Assembly: GCA_045106295.1 (NCBI GenBank)
Contig: JBGCEI010000126.1
Coordinates: forward strand, 1-31,455
DNA length: 31,455 bases
Reading direction: 5' to 3'
DNA from: WTJX01 sp045106295
GTDB taxonomy: Bacteria; Bacteroidota; Bacteroidia; Cytophagales; JAAEPT01
The notes beneath the pieces were generated by a model. It searched no databases, had not been told where the DNA came from, and saw only the letters and a list, made by a program, of their open reading frames with translations. This document shows, one piece after another, positions 8,080 to 16,841 of the stretch. Numbering within the stretch: the first letter of the stretch is position 1; each line of letters begins with the position of its first letter. The position numbers and the translations under genes are program-made.

Positions 8080-9357
8080 ATGAAAAACTTTGTTGAAGAA
8101 TTGAAATGGAGAGGGATGATTCATGATATCATGCCCGGAACAGAGGAACAATTTTTAAAAGAAGTAACGGCAGCCTATGTAGGGTTTGACCCTACAGCCG
8201 ATTCTCTTCACATTGGAAACTTGGCTACCATTATGCTACTCGTTCATCTACAACAAAGTGGGCACAAACCTGTTGCGTTAGTTGGTGGAGCTACTGGAAT
8301 GATCGGTGATCCATCAGGGAAGTCGGCAGAGCGTAACCTACTAACAGAAGAACAGATTAGACACAACCAAGAATGTATTCATAAGCAATTGCAGCAATTC
8401 CTTGATTTTGACTGTGGTGCAAACAGTGCTGAAATTGTAAACAATTACGATTGGTTCAAAGGAATTGGTTTCATTGATTTCTTACGGGACGCAGGTAAAC
8501 ACCTGACCGTAAGTTATATGATGGCAAAGGATTCTGTGAAAAACAGATTAGAAACAGGAATTTCATTCACTGAATTCTCATACCAACTATTACAAGGTTA
8601 CGATTTCTACCATTTGTACAAAGAGAAAAACTGTAAACTACAGATGGGTGGTTCTGACCAATGGGGAAACATCACTTCTGGAACGGAGCTAATTAGGCGA
8701 ATGGCCTCTGGAGAAGCCTATGCATTGACCTGCCCCTTAATCACTAAGTCAGACGGTACTAAATTCGGTAAAACAGAATCTGGTGCAGTATGGTTAGATG
8801 CTAAGAGAACAAGCCCGTATCAGTTTTACCAGTTTTGGTTAAATGTATCTGATGAAGATTCTAAAAAACTAATCAGAGTATTTACAATACTGCCTGAAGA
8901 TGAAATCCTTAGCATAGAAAAGAAGCATGAAGAAGCACCTCATTTACGTGCCTTACAAGAAGCATTAGCTAAAGACATTACCATTCGTGTTCACTCGGAG
9001 GAGGATTATGATATGGCAGTGAAGGCCTCTAAAATCTTATTTGACAAAAAGGCTACAGATGTACTAAAAGAAGTAGATGAACCTACTTTATTAGCTGTAT
9101 TTGAAGGCGTCCCTACCATTGAAGTCAATGATTACGATAAAGTAGAGACTTTGGCTGATTTAGTTTCTAACCATTGCGATGGAAAGGTGTTTTCATCAAA
9201 AGGAGAAGCCAAACGTATGATTAAAGATGGCGGATTACGCATCAACAAAGAAAAAGCAACTGATGCAGACGAAAAACCAAATTTTGACCTCATTCAAGAT
9301 AAATACTTAATGATTCAAAAAGGGAAAAAGAACTTCTATTTGATAAAAGCAGTCTAA
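8080..9357 (+). CDS. tyrS: Tyrosyl-tRNA synthetase
   Basis: This class I aminoacyl-tRNA synthetase charges tRNA-Tyr with tyrosine in the cytoplasm. At 425 residues it has normal length for the bacterial TyrRS-F-type enzyme. The HIGH-class motif is HIGN at residues 44-47. The KMSKS-class motif is KFGKT at 228-232, a known bacterial variant. The tyrosine-binding region includes GSDQWGN. The last 70 residues form an S4 RNA-binding domain (FSSKGEAKRMIKDGGLRIN). The ATG is well placed behind a TATATTTG promoter. The stop codon is immediately followed by the start of the DUF4105 gene, so the two are co-transcribed. Confidence 0.96.
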   Translation: MKNFVEELKWRGMIHDIMPGTEEQFLKEVTAAYVGFDPTADSLHIGNLATIMLLVHLQQSGHKPVALVGGATGMIGDPSGKSAERNLLTEEQIRHNQECIHKQLQQFLDFDCGANSAEIVNNYDWFKGIGFIDFLRDAGKHLTVSYMMAKDSVKNRLETGISFTEFSYQLLQGYDFYHLYKEKNCKLQMGGSDQWGNITSGTELIRRMASGEAYALTCPLITKSDGTKFGKTESGAVWLDAKRTSPYQFYQFWLNVSDEDSKKLIRVFTILPEDEILSIEKKHEEAPHLRALQEALAKDITIRVHSEEDYDMAVKASKILFDKKATDVLKEVDEPTLLAVFEGVPTIEVNDYDKVETLADLVSNHCDGKVFSSKGEAKRMIKDGGLRINKEKATDADEKPNFDLIQDKYLMIQKGKKNFYLIKAV

Positions 9358-10563
9358 ATGCGCTTCTCTTCTACTTTCAATTCCTTGATTTTGTTAGTTT
9401 GTTTATCGTTGATAAGCATTCGTTCGTTTGCATTCTCTGATCAAGTAAGAGTCAGTATCTTAACCTGCGACAAGGGAGAAGAGGTTTACACAGCTTTTGG
9501 TCATTCTGCTATCCGCTTTGTAGACCCTAAAGATGATGTCGACATTATTTACAACTATGGAGTTTTTCGTTTTGGAAAAAGCATCCCTTTATTTGTCAGT
9601 AAGTTCTTAAAAGGAAACCTACAATACAGACTCAAAAAGGAACTATTTAACAGGTTTAAACAAGGGTATGTAAAAGAAAACAGGTCAATTTACGAGCAAG
9701 AATTAAATCTAAATGCTCATCAAATTGATTCGATGTATCGTTTCTTAGAAATTAACAAACTACCTGAAAACCAATACTATACGTATGATTTTTTAAATCA
9801 AAACTGTACTACTAAAATCACTGACATACTAGCATCTATTGTAGGAAAACCATTAGACTATCAAGTAAAGAAAGGAGATGATTTCACTTTTCGAGAAAAG
9901 GTATCTGAGACTACTAATGACTATCCTTGGTTATCGTTTGTGCTCGACTTTATTCAAGGAAGAAAAACTGATCGTATTCTAAACAAAACAGAACGACTTT
10001 CTTTGCCTTTTGCTTTGTATGAAGGTTTAAAAGACTCCTTTATCCAGTCAGGAACAGGTAACGAACCTCTGATTAAAAAAACAGCTGTTATTTACAAAAG
10101 TAAGGCGACTGTTTCAACCATTTGGCTTACTCCTTTATCGGTAATGTGGTTTCTTTTCATAACCTCCTTATTTGTCACCATACTTAAACTCAAATCTATC
10201 GCTAGGTTAATTGACTTCACTCTATTTACACTCACAGGAATAATAGGAACAATACTGTACATTACATGGGCTATTTCTTACCACGAAGGGTTCTCTTTCC
10301 ACATGAACGCCTTGTGGTTATTACCTACAAACTTACTAGCAGGATTATTTCTATTAATAGCTCCTACTCATAAATGGTTAAAATATTACTTCTTAAACGT
10401 AAGTTTACTATTCATAATAGCCTTGGCTTACTATTTATTCCATACAAACGAATTTAATGCAGCCATTCTACCATTATTATTGATTTGTATTCTAAGAGGA
10501 CTGACGCTAAAAGGGAATAAGTTCTCCTTACTTCAAGAAATTAAACAAGCGTGGAAAGCGTAA
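9358..10563 (+). CDS. DUF4105 (Lnb N-terminal-like) membrane protein
   Basis: The 401-residue protein starts with a signal peptide (about residues 1-26, ending SFAFS). A periplasmic domain follows with the DUF4105/Lnb-type marks AFGHSAIRF (His49), YNYGVFRFG and LNQNCTTKI (Cys150). The conserved His and Cys suggest a papain-like catalytic pair, as inferred for the family. From about residue 255 there are roughly five hydrophobic helices, so the protein is anchored in the inner membrane by its C-terminal half. The exact substrate is unknown. It begins at the base after the tyrS stop codon. Its 3' end overlaps the 3' end of the convergent metallohydrolase remnant by 23 bp. Confidence 0.85.
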   Translation: MRFSSTFNSLILLVCLSLISIRSFAFSDQVRVSILTCDKGEEVYTAFGHSAIRFVDPKDDVDIIYNYGVFRFGKSIPLFVSKFLKGNLQYRLKKELFNRFKQGYVKENRSIYEQELNLNAHQIDSMYRFLEINKLPENQYYTYDFLNQNCTTKITDILASIVGKPLDYQVKKGDDFTFREKVSETTNDYPWLSFVLDFIQGRKTDRILNKTERLSLPFALYEGLKDSFIQSGTGNEPLIKKTAVIYKSKATVSTIWLTPLSVMWFLFITSLFVTILKLKSIARLIDFTLFTLTGIIGTILYITWAISYHEGFSFHMNALWLLPTNLLAGLFLLIAPTHKWLKYYFLNVSLLFIIALAYYLFHTNEFNAAILPLLLICILRGLTLKGNKFSLLQEIKQAWKA

Positions 10564-11374
10564 ACAACTCATCTGTTTGCACTCCTCTTTCAGTCGCTTT
10601 TAATGAAGCGCACTCTACCGAAGGGTCGTGTTCAAAAAAGAGAGTGTAATTATTCGTTATTGCTTCATCTAAGAAACTAGCTTTTTCTTTCATACTTAAT
10701 AATGGCCGTATGTCATACGACATCACATAAGGAACCTTCATATGTCCTACTGAAGGAATTAAATCTGCTACGTAAGCAACCTTTCGATCTTTGTAACTAA
10801 TAATGGGCAACATCTGTTGTTCTGTATGTCCATCTACCAATCTAAAATCAATAGAAGAAAAAGGCGATTCTTTGCCTATGAATTTCAACTGCTCTGCTTC
10901 TTGCAAAGGCAACATGTTTTCCGTAAAAAAAGTAGCTTGTTCTCGTGGGTTAGGATCAGTTGCCCATTCCCAGTGTTTTTTTTTTTTTTTTTAGATTGCA
11001 TTTTTAAAGGTAGGGAGTAACTTATCTCCTACTCTACTCACTGCTCCACCTACGTGATCAAAATGAAGGTGTGTAATAATCACATCTGTCACCTCGTCTT
11101 CAGAGAAACCTGCATTCCTAATCGACTGAATTAAGGAAGCCTCTCCATGAAGGAAATAATGACTGAAAAATTTATCTGATTGTTTGCTACCAATTCCTGT
11201 ATCTATTAAGATAAGACGATCACCATCTTCTATTAATAGACAACGCATTCCCCATGTACACAGGTTTTGCTCGTCTGCGGGATTTAATTTATTCCAAATA
11301 GATTTAGGTACTACGCCGTGCATAGCACCACCATCTAATTTAAAAAGCCCTGTATCAATGGTAAAGAGATTCAT
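10541..11374 (-). pseudogene. MBL-fold metallohydrolase interrupted by an in-frame stop at a 17-A run
   Basis: The first part (11374-10991, 127 residues) holds THLHFDH at 101-107 and ends with PTFKNAI and TAA. The same frame then continues without a shift through five Lys codons, HWEWATDPNPREQ and on to the stop at 10541. This second part carries the remaining catalytic elements: DGHTEQQ, VAYVADL and FFEHDPS. The metal site is thus divided between two pieces in the same frame, and neither should work alone. The TAA at 10993-10991 is formed by a T and the first two of 17 A, where family members usually continue (probably with Tyr). An ATG at 10915 could restart translation, but the product would lack HxHxDH. 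It lies 2 bp behind accA and is presumably co-transcribed. Either a recent nonsense mutation or a homopolymer error is possible. Confidence 0.85.
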
Positions 11375-11376
11375 CT

Positions 11377-12327
11377 CTACGCTTCCTTGAAAACGCCCAT
11401 TTGAGAGAATTTATCAATACGCTCAGAAATACGTTCTTCAGGAGACTTCTCTTCTAACTGTTTTATTGAATCTAAAATTGTTTTTTTCAGCTTCTGAGCC
11501 ATTTTTTCAGGATCAGTATGTGCCCCACCAAGTGGCTCTTTAATAATTCCGTCTATCAGCTTAAACTTCAACATATCTGGAGCTGTAGGCTTCAATGCTT
11601 CTGCCGCCTGTTCTTTAAAGTCCCAGCTTCTCCACAGAATAGAAGAACACGACTCCGGGGAAATCACAGAATACCATGTATTCTCTAACATCATCACTTT
11701 GTCTCCAATACCAATACCCAATGCTCCACCAGATGCTCCTTCACCAATGATAATACATATTACAGGTACTTTAAGCATAAACATTTCTTTTAGGTTTCTA
11801 GCAATTGCTTCTCCTTGTCCTCTCTCTTCTGCTTCAATGCCAGGATATGCTCCAGGAGTATCGATAAGCGTTACGATAGGTTTATTAAACTTCTCAGCTA
11901 AACGCATCAAACGAAGCGCTTTACGGTATCCATCAGGATTTGCCATTCCAAAATTACGCAGCTGACGCAGTTTTGTATTCTTTCCTTTCTGCTGACCAAT
12001 AAACATCACCGTTTGCCCATCTACATTTCCAAAACCACCGACCATTGCTTTGTCGTCCTTTACATTTCTATCTCCATGTAGTTCCACAAAAGAGCTCGTA
12101 ATGCGTTCTATGTACTCTAATGTATACGGTCTATCTGGATGACGAGACAATTGCACTCGTTGCCATCTCGTTAAGTTTTGGTAAGTGTCTTTTTTAAGGC
12201 TTTTAAGTTTCACCTCTAATGATTTAATAGCAGATGAAACAGATTTGTCATCATCAGACTCTAAACTTCTCATATCATTCAGTTTTGCTTCCAGCTCACT
12301 GATTGATTTTTCAAACTCTAATTCCAT
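11377..12327 (-). CDS. accA: Acetyl-CoA carboxylase carboxyltransferase subunit alpha
   Basis: AccA forms the alpha half of the carboxyltransferase that moves CO2 from carboxybiotin to acetyl-CoA, giving malonyl-CoA for fatty acid synthesis. The 316-residue length is normal. The N-terminus is a coiled-coil-like helix (FEKSISELEAKLNDM), followed by HPDRPYTLEYI, TLIDTPGAYPGIEAEERGQ and the oxyanion/acyl-CoA region GEGASGGALGIGIGD, all typical of AccA. The ATG sits 25 bp downstream of a good promoter element. The broken metallohydrolase gene follows after 2 bp. accD and the biotin carboxylase genes are not in the window. Confidence 0.96.
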   Translation of the reverse strand: MELEFEKSISELEAKLNDMRSLESDDDKSVSSAIKSLEVKLKSLKKDTYQNLTRWQRVQLSRHPDRPYTLEYIERITSSFVELHGDRNVKDDKAMVGGFGNVDGQTVMFIGQQKGKNTKLRQLRNFGMANPDGYRKALRLMRLAEKFNKPIVTLIDTPGAYPGIEAEERGQGEAIARNLKEMFMLKVPVICIIIGEGASGGALGIGIGDKVMMLENTWYSVISPESCSSILWRSWDFKEQAAEALKPTAPDMLKFKLIDGIIKEPLGGAHTDPEKMAQKLKKTILDSIKQLEEKSPEERISERIDKFSQMGVFKEA

Positions 12328-12351
12328 AGTCTTCTATTCTTTTTGGGATAA

Positions 12352-12384
12352 CAAAATTACTACTTTACAACTGTGGTTTATCAA
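12352..12384 (-). promoter_or_regulatory. Promoter for accA
   Basis: On the minus strand TAATTTTG (12359-12352) matches TAnnTTTG. TTG at 12384-12382 serves as the -33 element with a 22-bp spacer. The start of transcription would lie near 12345, about 18 bp before the accA ATG. Confidence 0.55.
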
Positions 12385-12411
12385 GTTTCATGAAAAATTA
12401 ACTTTTTTTTC

Positions 12412-12424
12412 CGCAACTGTTGCG
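12412..12424. repeat. 13-bp palindrome between accA and tRNA-Asp
   Basis: CGCAAC-T-GTTGCG is a perfect inverted repeat with a one-base centre. It overlaps the -33 region of the tRNA-Asp promoter and lies upstream of the accA promoter. The spacing suits a protein-binding operator better than an RNA hairpin. No T-run follows it in a terminator arrangement. Confidence 0.35.
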
Positions 12425-12450
12425 TAATAGAAAATATTGCTCCATATTTG
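12420..12450 (+). promoter_or_regulatory. Promoter for tRNA-Asp
   Basis: CATATTTG at 12443-12450 differs from TAnnTTTG only in its first base. TTG at 12420-12422 lies 20 bp upstream. The tRNA begins 16 bp downstream of the element. Confidence 0.45.
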
Positions 12451-12466
12451 CATTCCAATTAAACGA

Positions 12467-12540
12467 GGTCCGGTAGTTCAGTTGGTTAGAATGCCTGCCT
12501 GTCACGCAGGAGGTCGCGAGTTCGAGTCTCGTCCGGACCG
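12467..12540 (+). tRNA. tRNA-Asp (anticodon GTC)
   Basis: The 74-nt sequence folds as a complete cloverleaf. The acceptor stem GGTCCGG pairs with CCGGACC (12533-12539) and is followed by discriminator G. The anticodon stem CCTGC/GCAGG encloses CTGTCAC with GTC at 12501-12503, and the T-arm contains GTTCGAGTC. The full CCA end is not encoded (GCAT follows), so it must be added after transcription. Confidence 0.97.
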
Positions 12541-12549
12541 CATAATTGT

Positions 12550-12583
12550 AAAGGAGTTGTATCTTAGATATGACTCCTTTTTT
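12550..12583 (+). terminator. Rho-independent terminator behind tRNA-Asp
   Basis: AAAGGAGT (12550-12557) pairs with ACTCCTTT (12573-12580), with an inner TATC/GATA stem. The right arm runs into a T-run to 12583. It lies 10 bp after the tRNA. Confidence 0.8.
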
Positions 12584-12705
12584 GTTTTAAAATCGTTCAT
12601 TTTTATTGTATTTGGTTTCAAATTTCATAACTGTTCATTTTAATTGGATCACTCACATTCTTTTTAACCCATTTTATCAAATTATTTGGTAGTTTTAATA
12701 AATCA

Positions 12706-14445
12706 ATGAAACGATTCATTCCCATATTAGGTTGGTTACCGCACTACAAAAAAGAATACTTAAAAGGGGACTTCTTTGCAGGCATAACAGTAGGTGTATT
12801 ATTAATCCCACAAGGAATGGCTTATGCTATGATAGCAGGACTCCCTCCTGTCTATGGCTTGTATGCTGCTATTATACCTCAGCTAGTCTATGCTATTTTT
12901 GGTACATCTAGGCAATTAGCAGTAGGCCCAGTGGCAATGGATTCTATTTTGGTAGCAGCGAGTATTTCAGTATTCGCCCAAGCAGGCACAAAAGAATACA
13001 TTTCATTAGCTATTTTATTAACCTTATTGATGGGAATTACCCTTTTACTGTTCGGTTTATTAAAATTAGGGTTCCTCGTTAATTTCTTATCTCAACCAGT
13101 AATTAGTGGGTTCACATCTGGAGCAGCCATTATTATCGCTACGGATCAGTTACAACATATTCTAGGAATAAACTTAGGTTCAGGAAATATCTTATCTATT
13201 TTTTATCAGCTATTCAACTCATTAGGTACAATTAGCTGGCTTACACTATCAATAGGAATAGGTGGAATTATTGTTTTGAAACTAGTAAAGAAAATACACG
13301 ATTCCACCCCCGCTTCTTTAGTCATCATAATTATTAGTATTATCCTGGTTTCTTATTTTAGTTTAGATAAAAAAGGGCTTCAAATCATTGGAAAAATACC
13401 TGGTGGTCTCCCCTCTTTTAATTTACCAAACTTCTCACTTGACCAAATTCAACGTTTAATTCCTTCTGCTATTACACTGGCTATCATTGCTTTTATGGAA
13501 GCTTTCTCCATTTCAAAGTCTTTACAAGACAAACACAAAGGCGAATACGAAATAGATGCCAATCAAGAAATGGTCAGTATTGGACTAAGTAATATCTTTG
13601 GTTCTTTGTTCGGATCCTACCAAACAACAGGAAGCTTCAGTAGGTCTGCTGTGAATGAAAAGTCAGGCGCTCAAACTAGTATTGCAGGACTTATTTCTGC
13701 AGGATTAATTGTACTAACTCTATTATTCCTAACACCACTCTTTTACTTTTTGCCTAAGGCAATACTAGCAGCCATTATTCTAGTAGCGGTATTCGGTTTA
13801 ATTGACTTTAAGTACCCTACCTATCTATGGAAAATACAAAAGCAAGAGTTAGCCATGTGGGTAATCACATTCAGTGCTACCTTAGTATTTGGGATTAAAG
13901 AAGGAATCATACTAGGTGTATTACTGTCTATTATTTTATTGATTTACCGAACTACCAAGCCTCATTATGCCGTTTTAGGTAAACTTAGTAACACAAAAGA
14001 ATATCGAAACATCGGTAGGTTCACAGCTACAGAATCACGAAAAGATATTTTAATCATCAGATACGATTCTCAACTCTACTTTGCTAATAGTACCCATTTC
14101 AAAGAAAGTATTCGGTGTGAAGTAGAAAAAAAAGGAAATCAACTAGAGTTGGTCATCATACATGGAGACAGTATTAATTTTGTAGATAGTAGTGCTTTAC
14201 AAGAATTGAAAAACTTAATCACAGAATTAAATGAACAGTCCATTACTGTGTACTTCAGTAGTTTAATAGGCCCTGTACGTGATTTCCTAACCAAAACCTG
14301 CTTTATCAAAGACATGGGAGATAACTGTTTCTTTATTGATATTCAAGATGCTATTGATCATTATGATCAAAAACCAACAGTAACACAAAGAGCACTGTTT
14401 AGAATAGCTACACAAAGTAATGTCTTTGAAGAAAGAAGTGTGTAA
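12706..14445 (+). CDS. SulP-family anion permease with STAS domain
   Basis: The 579-residue inner-membrane protein begins with the SulP signature: DFFAGITVGVLLIPQGMAYA and LPPVYGLYAA, then GTSRQLAVGPVA. About ten to twelve hydrophobic helices follow, with FGSYQTTGSFSRSAVN in the middle and a cytoplasmic STAS domain from about residue 440 (LIIRYDSQLYFANS, NFVDSSALQEL). SulP proteins carry sulfate, bicarbonate or other anions. Sulfate or a related sulfur oxyanion is favoured here only because sulfur genes follow 30 bp downstream. The 115 bp before it, after the tRNA terminator, show only weak promoter-like sequence. Confidence 0.9.
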   Translation: MKRFIPILGWLPHYKKEYLKGDFFAGITVGVLLIPQGMAYAMIAGLPPVYGLYAAIIPQLVYAIFGTSRQLAVGPVAMDSILVAASISVFAQAGTKEYISLAILLTLLMGITLLLFGLLKLGFLVNFLSQPVISGFTSGAAIIIATDQLQHILGINLGSGNILSIFYQLFNSLGTISWLTLSIGIGGIIVLKLVKKIHDSTPASLVIIIISIILVSYFSLDKKGLQIIGKIPGGLPSFNLPNFSLDQIQRLIPSAITLAIIAFMEAFSISKSLQDKHKGEYEIDANQEMVSIGLSNIFGSLFGSYQTTGSFSRSAVNEKSGAQTSIAGLISAGLIVLTLLFLTPLFYFLPKAILAAIILVAVFGLIDFKYPTYLWKIQKQELAMWVITFSATLVFGIKEGIILGVLLSIILLIYRTTKPHYAVLGKLSNTKEYRNIGRFTATESRKDILIIRYDSQLYFANSTHFKESIRCEVEKKGNQLELVIIHGDSINFVDSSALQELKNLITELNEQSITVYFSSLIGPVRDFLTKTCFIKDMGDNCFFIDIQDAIDHYDQKPTVTQRALFRIATQSNVFEERSV

Positions 14446-14475
14446 TTATTAAAAGGCTAACTAATCATTTTAAAA

Positions 14476-15861
14476 ATGAAAATAGAACAAATTTATACAG
14501 GCTGCCTTTCACAAGGCGCATACTACATTCAATCTGGTGATGAAGCGGTAATCATAGATCCACTGCGAGAAATAGACTCCTACCTAAAAAAAGCAGAAAA
14601 AGATGGCGTTACGATCAAATATATCTTCGAAACCCATTTTCATGCAGACTTTGTAAGTGGACACGTATCGCTTGCAAAAAAAACAGGTGCAACTATTGTG
14701 TACGGGCCTACTGCACAAACTACTTTTGATGCTCACATAGCCAAAGACGGAGAGGAGTTTAAAGTTGGAAAACTAAGCATACAAGCTATCCACACGCCCG
14801 GACATACATTAGAAAGCACGACTTATTTATTAAAAGACGAAGAAAGAAAAGACATCGCTATTTTCACTGGAGATACCTTGTTTCTAGGAGATGTGGGAAG
14901 ACCTGATTTAGCACAAAAATCTGATTTGACACAAGACGATTTAGCAGGTATGCTCTACGATAGCCTACGAAATAAGATTATGCCTTTAGCTGACGATATC
15001 ACCGTTTATCCTGCACACGGAGCTGGTTCTGCTTGTGGAAAACACATGATGAAGGAAACAATAGACACCTTAGGCAATCAAAAAAAAATGAATTATGCCT
15101 TACGAGCAAATATGACAAAAGAGGAGTTCGTAAAAGAGGTAACAAATGGTTTACTACCTCCCCCAGCCTATTTTCCTTTAAATGTACAACTCAACAAAGA
15201 AGGATACGATGCACTTGACGTTATTCTCGAACAGGGTAAAAATGGCTTATCTCCAAGTAAATTCGAAGAACTAGCCAATACTTCTGGTGCCCTATTGCTA
15301 GATGTTCGAAATGAACACCAGTTTGTAAAGGGACACATTCCAAACAGTATTTTCATTGGTTTAAATGGTACATTTGCTCCTTGGGTAGGTCAATTGATTA
15401 TTGACATCAAACAGTCCATTCTCCTCATAGTAGATGAGGGAAGTGAAGAAGAAGCCATTACCCGATTGGCAAGAGTGGGCTTCGACCATACATTAGGCTA
15501 TCTAAAAGGTGGAATCACTGCATGGAAAAAAGCTGGAAGAGAGATAGATACTATTACTTCTATCTCTTCCGAAGAATATGCTACTCGAATTGACGGTGTA
15601 AAAGACTGTTCGTTTGATGTAAGAAAAGAAAGTGAATACGAGACTAATCGTGTCGATGGTATTCCTAATACTCCTCTACATAGTTTAAATGACTTCACTC
15701 ATCTATTTCCTACAGACAAAAACTTTTATTTACATTGTGGTGGTGGTTACCGTTCGGTGATTGCAGCCAGTATTTTAAAAGCTCGTGGTACACACAATGC
15801 CATTAATGTAGAAGGTGGTTTCAAAGGAATGAAAGAAGCAGGAATTAAAACAGTTAATTAA
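14476..15861 (+). CDS. Persulfide dioxygenase-like MBL domain fused to two rhodanese domains (CstB-like)
   Basis: Residues 1-230 form an ETHE1-type persulfide dioxygenase domain. It shows ETHFHAD with His54 and His56, HTPGHT with His110 and TGDTLFLGDVGRPDL with Asp133, the ligands expected for a single iron. The usual last His of HxHxDH is Phe59, consistent with a mononuclear site. The first rhodanese domain (about 265-355) lacks the catalytic Cys; its loop reads LLIVDEGSEE. The second (about 365-460) has the active loop HCGGGYRS with Cys421. This is the layout of CstB, which oxidises low-molecular-weight persulfides and makes thiosulfate. It is cytoplasmic. The YeeE/YedE gene follows 2 bp after the stop. 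Confidence 0.9.
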   Translation: MKIEQIYTGCLSQGAYYIQSGDEAVIIDPLREIDSYLKKAEKDGVTIKYIFETHFHADFVSGHVSLAKKTGATIVYGPTAQTTFDAHIAKDGEEFKVGKLSIQAIHTPGHTLESTTYLLKDEERKDIAIFTGDTLFLGDVGRPDLAQKSDLTQDDLAGMLYDSLRNKIMPLADDITVYPAHGAGSACGKHMMKETIDTLGNQKKMNYALRANMTKEEFVKEVTNGLLPPPAYFPLNVQLNKEGYDALDVILEQGKNGLSPSKFEELANTSGALLLDVRNEHQFVKGHIPNSIFIGLNGTFAPWVGQLIIDIKQSILLIVDEGSEEEAITRLARVGFDHTLGYLKGGITAWKKAGREIDTITSISSEEYATRIDGVKDCSFDVRKESEYETNRVDGIPNTPLHSLNDFTHLFPTDKNFYLHCGGGYRSVIAASILKARGTHNAINVEGGFKGMKEAGIKTVN

Positions 15862-15863
15862 TT

Positions 15864-16424
15864 ATGGAAGCAATTTATAACCCATGGCCTTGGTATGTAG
15901 TAGGCCCACTGATCAGTTTTAGCATGTTGGCATTGATTTATTTCGGAAAATCATTTGGCGTATCTTCGAATTTAAGAACGCTTTGTTCCATTGGAGGTGC
16001 AGGAAAATTAGCTGAATTTTTCAGATTCGATTGGAAATCACAAATCTGGAACCTAATTTTTGCAGGAGGTACGATCATCGGTGGGTTTATTGCCAATGAA
16101 TTCTTATCCACTTCTCAAACTGTCCCTATCAGCAATTCTATCGTACAAGAATTACAGGGTTTTGGAATAAGCACAAATAATGTACTCGTTCCTACAGAAT
16201 TATTTAGTTGGGAAGCACTGCTTACCCTAAAAGGAATCATTATGTTAATAGGTGGCGGTTTACTCATTGGCTTTGGTACTCGTTACGCTGGAGGGTGTAC
16301 CTCTGGTCATGCCATTAGTGGGTTAAGCAATTTACAACTCCCTTCTTTAGTAGCTGTTATTGGCTTTTTTATTGGCGGGCTACTGATGACACACCTTCTT
16401 TTACCTTACCTCTTTAGCTTGTAA
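15864..16424 (+). CDS. YeeE/YedE-family membrane protein, first half-size subunit
   Basis: The 186-residue protein has about four or five hydrophobic segments and the YeeE/YedE motif RYAGGCTSGHAISG with Cys145. Full-length YeeE/TsuA proteins of about 350 residues move thiosulfate, using conserved cysteines along the path. Here the family is split into two genes and this one gives the first half. It sits 2 bp behind the persulfide dioxygenase gene and 2 bp before its partner, so thiosulfate or another sulfur compound is the likely cargo. Direction of transport cannot be told. Confidence 0.85.
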   Translation: MEAIYNPWPWYVVGPLISFSMLALIYFGKSFGVSSNLRTLCSIGGAGKLAEFFRFDWKSQIWNLIFAGGTIIGGFIANEFLSTSQTVPISNSIVQELQGFGISTNNVLVPTELFSWEALLTLKGIIMLIGGGLLIGFGTRYAGGCTSGHAISGLSNLQLPSLVAVIGFFIGGLLMTHLLLPYLFSL

Positions 16425-16426
16425 TT

Positions 16427-16840
16427 ATGAAAGCATTAAAATTTTTATTCGTCGGTATTTTCTTTGGTATTGTATTAACCAAAGGACAAGTCATTTCATG
16501 GTTTAGAATTTATGAAATGTTCAAGTTTGAATCCTTCCATATGTATGGCATCATTGGTTCTGCCATTTTTATTGGCGTAATAGGCATACAGCTTATTAAA
16601 AGGAAAGATATAAAAGACATTACTGGCGCAGATATTCACATTGCTCATAAAGAACATAAATTAACAGCCGGTTTATTAGGAGGAATACTATTTGGACTAG
16701 GTTGGGCAATGACAGGAGCCTGCCCAGGACCTCTTTTCATCTTATTAGGAAATGGAGTCCTAGTATTCAGCATAGTGATTCTCGCTGCTACAGTCGGTAC
16801 GTTCCTTTATGGAATAGTGAAAAATAAACTTCCTCATTAG
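16427..16840 (+). CDS. YeeE/YedE-family (DUF6691-like) membrane protein, second half-size subunit
   Basis: The 137-residue membrane protein has about four hydrophobic helices and the second family motif GWAMTGACPGPLFILLGNG with Cys99. It probably pairs with the product of the preceding gene to build one transporter. The N-terminal helix is a normal start (MKALKFLFVGIFFG). It is separated by a single base from the following helicase gene. Confidence 0.85.
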   Translation: MKALKFLFVGIFFGIVLTKGQVISWFRIYEMFKFESFHMYGIIGSAIFIGVIGIQLIKRKDIKDITGADIHIAHKEHKLTAGLLGGILFGLGWAMTGACPGPLFILLGNGVLVFSIVILAATVGTFLYGIVKNKLPH

Positions 16841-16841
16841 T

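Noticed and set aside
10976..10992. Programmed transcriptional slippage on the 17-A run to join the two metallohydrolase halves
   Set aside because: The stop TAA begins with the T before the run. Adding or removing A leaves TAA in the upstream frame, so slippage cannot give the full protein.
10803..11020. Plus-strand open frames opposite the metallohydrolase remnant
   Set aside because: They are antisense shadows of a clear family frame, and they read through the T-run as polyPhe.
12437..12643. Short plus-strand open frame covering the tRNA-Asp region
   Set aside because: It runs through the tRNA and its terminator and has no protein-like character.
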